From positions 2,324 through 15,793 of the forward strand of contig DGZR01000014.1 of assembly GCA_002397155.1 (NCBI GenBank): a stretch of 13,470 nucleotides of DNA, given 5' to 3'. Both the position numbers and the translations under genes were made by a program. Shown piece after piece: positions 12,503 through 13,470 of the stretch (within the stretch, counting starts at the first letter, position 1; each line of letters begins with the position of its first letter). Source of the DNA: Firmicutes bacterium UBA4975. Its GTDB lineage: Bacteria; Bacillota; Proteinivoracia; UBA4975. The notes below the pieces were generated by a model that was not told where the DNA came from, did not search any database, and saw only the letters and a list, made by a program, of their open reading frames with translations.

Positions 12503-13470
12503 TTGCCCAAGATACCGCTCCTCAATTTCCTCCGGATAGCCGCCGGGGCCCTGGCCCTGGCGGCCCTGGTCGTTTTCTTCCTCCTGGGTGATGTTCTGGG
12601 GTCCCAGTACTATTTTGGCATGCTCCTGATCGTTCCCCTTGGCCTGGCGGAAATCAGCCTCCGGGCCCGCCTGGAAAAGCAAAAAAAAATCGCCCGCGCC
12701 CGAGAGTTGTGGGGTAAGCCTATCCCCAAGACCCGGGACTTTGGCGAGATAAGCCTCTGTTACCGCAGCGATGGTGCCGGTCCCGGCAAAATCCCCATAG
12801 ATGAAAAGACCTGCGAAGACCTCAATTTGCACGCCTTTTTTGCCGAAGCGGACCGGACCCTTACCCGTCCCGGTGAAGCCATGCTCTATTCCATGCTTCG
12901 CTCCCCCTGTTGCCAAGACAGCCGGGACGAACTAGAGCGGCGCCGCCAGATAATTTCTCTGTTTGAAACAGAGGACCGCCTGCGGGAAGAATTCCAGGCG
13001 GTCCTGGTCCGGGTGGGGGTGACCAGGGACAACGCCCTCACCCACCTTCTTTGGGACAAGCTGCCCGGAAAAACAGCCTGGGCCCCCCTTTTTGACCTGG
13101 CCGCCCTGGCCGCCCTGACTGCCCTGGTCCTGCCCTTTTTCTTGGGCCCCCGTCTCATCCTGGCTATTCCCCTGCTCTTTGCTCTAAACGCCGCCATCCA
13201 CTACAAACTAAAGGACCGCCACGCTTACCTGACCACTGCCATCGCCCAACTGACAGCCTTGCTCCGCACCGCCGGGTCCCTGGCCGGGGCAAAATTGCCG
13301 GGGCTGGAGGCCGAACAGGAAATGCTCCGGGGCCCGTTAAAAAGGGTGGCCAAGCTCCTGCGCAAGACTCGTCTCCTCCTTACTGATTTTGCTTCCGGTT
13401 CTGACCTCTACATGCTCTACGAGTACCTAAAGGTGTACTTCTTGGTAGATATCCGCGGTTTTTACCAGAC
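12503..13470 (+). CDS. Membrane-anchored MutS-like protein, N-terminal part (ATPase domain beyond window)
   Basis: The visible 322 residues match the membrane-bound MutS-related family. These have hydrophobic helices, a MutS core/lever region and a C-terminal ABC-type ATPase domain that would lie beyond the window. The start is a TTG at 12503-12505, chosen because TGGAGGTG lies seven bases upstream and no in-frame ATG or GTG precedes it. Two helices lie near residues 8-30 and 35-53. The MutS-core signature starts near 96 (IDEKTCEDLNLHAFF), with GEAMLYSMLRSP and the LERRRQIISLF helix following. Two more hydrophobic helices lie near 195-235, then a lever-like helical region. The protein has no mismatch-recognition domain, so classical mismatch repair is unlikely. 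Its partner is probably the DUF4349 lipoprotein upstream. Whether it is an active ATPase cannot be judged here. Confidence 0.85.
   Translation, partial: MPKIPLLNFLRIAAGALALAALVVFFLLGDVLGSQYYFGMLLIVPLGLAEISLRARLEKQKKIARARELWGKPIPKTRDFGEISLCYRSDGAGPGKIPIDEKTCEDLNLHAFFAEADRTLTRPGEAMLYSMLRSPCCQDSRDELERRRQIISLFETEDRLREEFQAVLVRVGVTRDNALTHLLWDKLPGKTAWAPLFDLAALAALTALVLPFFLGPRLILAIPLLFALNAAIHYKLKDRHAYLTTAIAQLTALLRTAGSLAGAKLPGLEAEQEMLRGPLKRVAKLLRKTRLLLTDFASGSDLYMLYEYLKVYFLVDIRGFYQ

Noticed and set aside
11833..12525. Minus-strand frame of 230 codons opposite the DUF4349 gene
   Set aside because: Shadow of a recognised family on the plus strand, with no ribosome site or promoter.
12341..12916. Minus-strand frame of 191 codons opposite the DUF4349/MutS-like junction
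   Set aside because: It spans the boundary of two recognised plus-strand genes and has a Gly/Gln-rich product typical of antisense frames.

Overview
The window looks like chromosomal DNA of an endospore-forming Clostridia-class Firmicute with GC-rich codon usage (Moorella or Desulfotomaculum/Peptococcaceae-like; genus not determined). The reasons are strong AAGGAGG-type ribosome sites, GTG and TTG starts, rho-independent terminators, the acpS - nnr - GerS/LolA-like lipoprotein gene order, and consensus Spo0A boxes. TGTCGAA (either strand) occurs exactly four times by my reading, and every copy is intergenic.

Layout, left to right. Minus strand 1-877: N-terminal part of a THUMP-domain RNA methyltransferase, preceded by a structured leader (911-1020). 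Minus 1037-1237: a 66-residue protein made of five 13-residue repeats, with a Spo0A-type promoter. Plus 1399-1878: a membrane YdjM-like putative hydrolase. This converges on a minus-strand integral membrane protein (1918-2445) that has two Spo0A boxes upstream. Minus 2565-5197: murB, a DHH phosphoesterase and a CBS-CBS-ACT protein, apparently one operon. Minus 5313-5990: UPF0173 metallo-beta-lactamase-fold hydrolase. Minus 6081-7064: WYL-domain regulator. Minus 7182-10280: membrane/PH-like protein, acpS, nnr and a GerS/LolA-like lipoprotein. Minus 10397-11404: stand-alone PTS_EIIC_2 membrane protein. Plus from 11629: a DUF4349 lipoprotein followed by a membrane-anchored MutS-like protein that runs off the window.

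Most genes are housekeeping: peptidoglycan precursor synthesis (MurB), acyl-carrier-protein activation (AcpS), NAD(P)HX repair (Nnr) and RNA modification. The accessory layer is sporulation or stationary-phase flavoured. Three loci of unknown function (repeat protein, five-helix membrane protein, DUF4349/MutS-like pair) carry Spo0A boxes upstream, and the GerS-like lipoprotein has a sigma-E-like promoter. The most unusual item is the 66-residue repeat protein. Its strict 13-residue beta-strand-plus-(D/E)A period recalls the small knotted repeat family DUF6150/Septknot. No phage, insertion sequence, CRISPR array, tRNA or rRNA was seen, and no gene-free stretch exceeds 300 bases.
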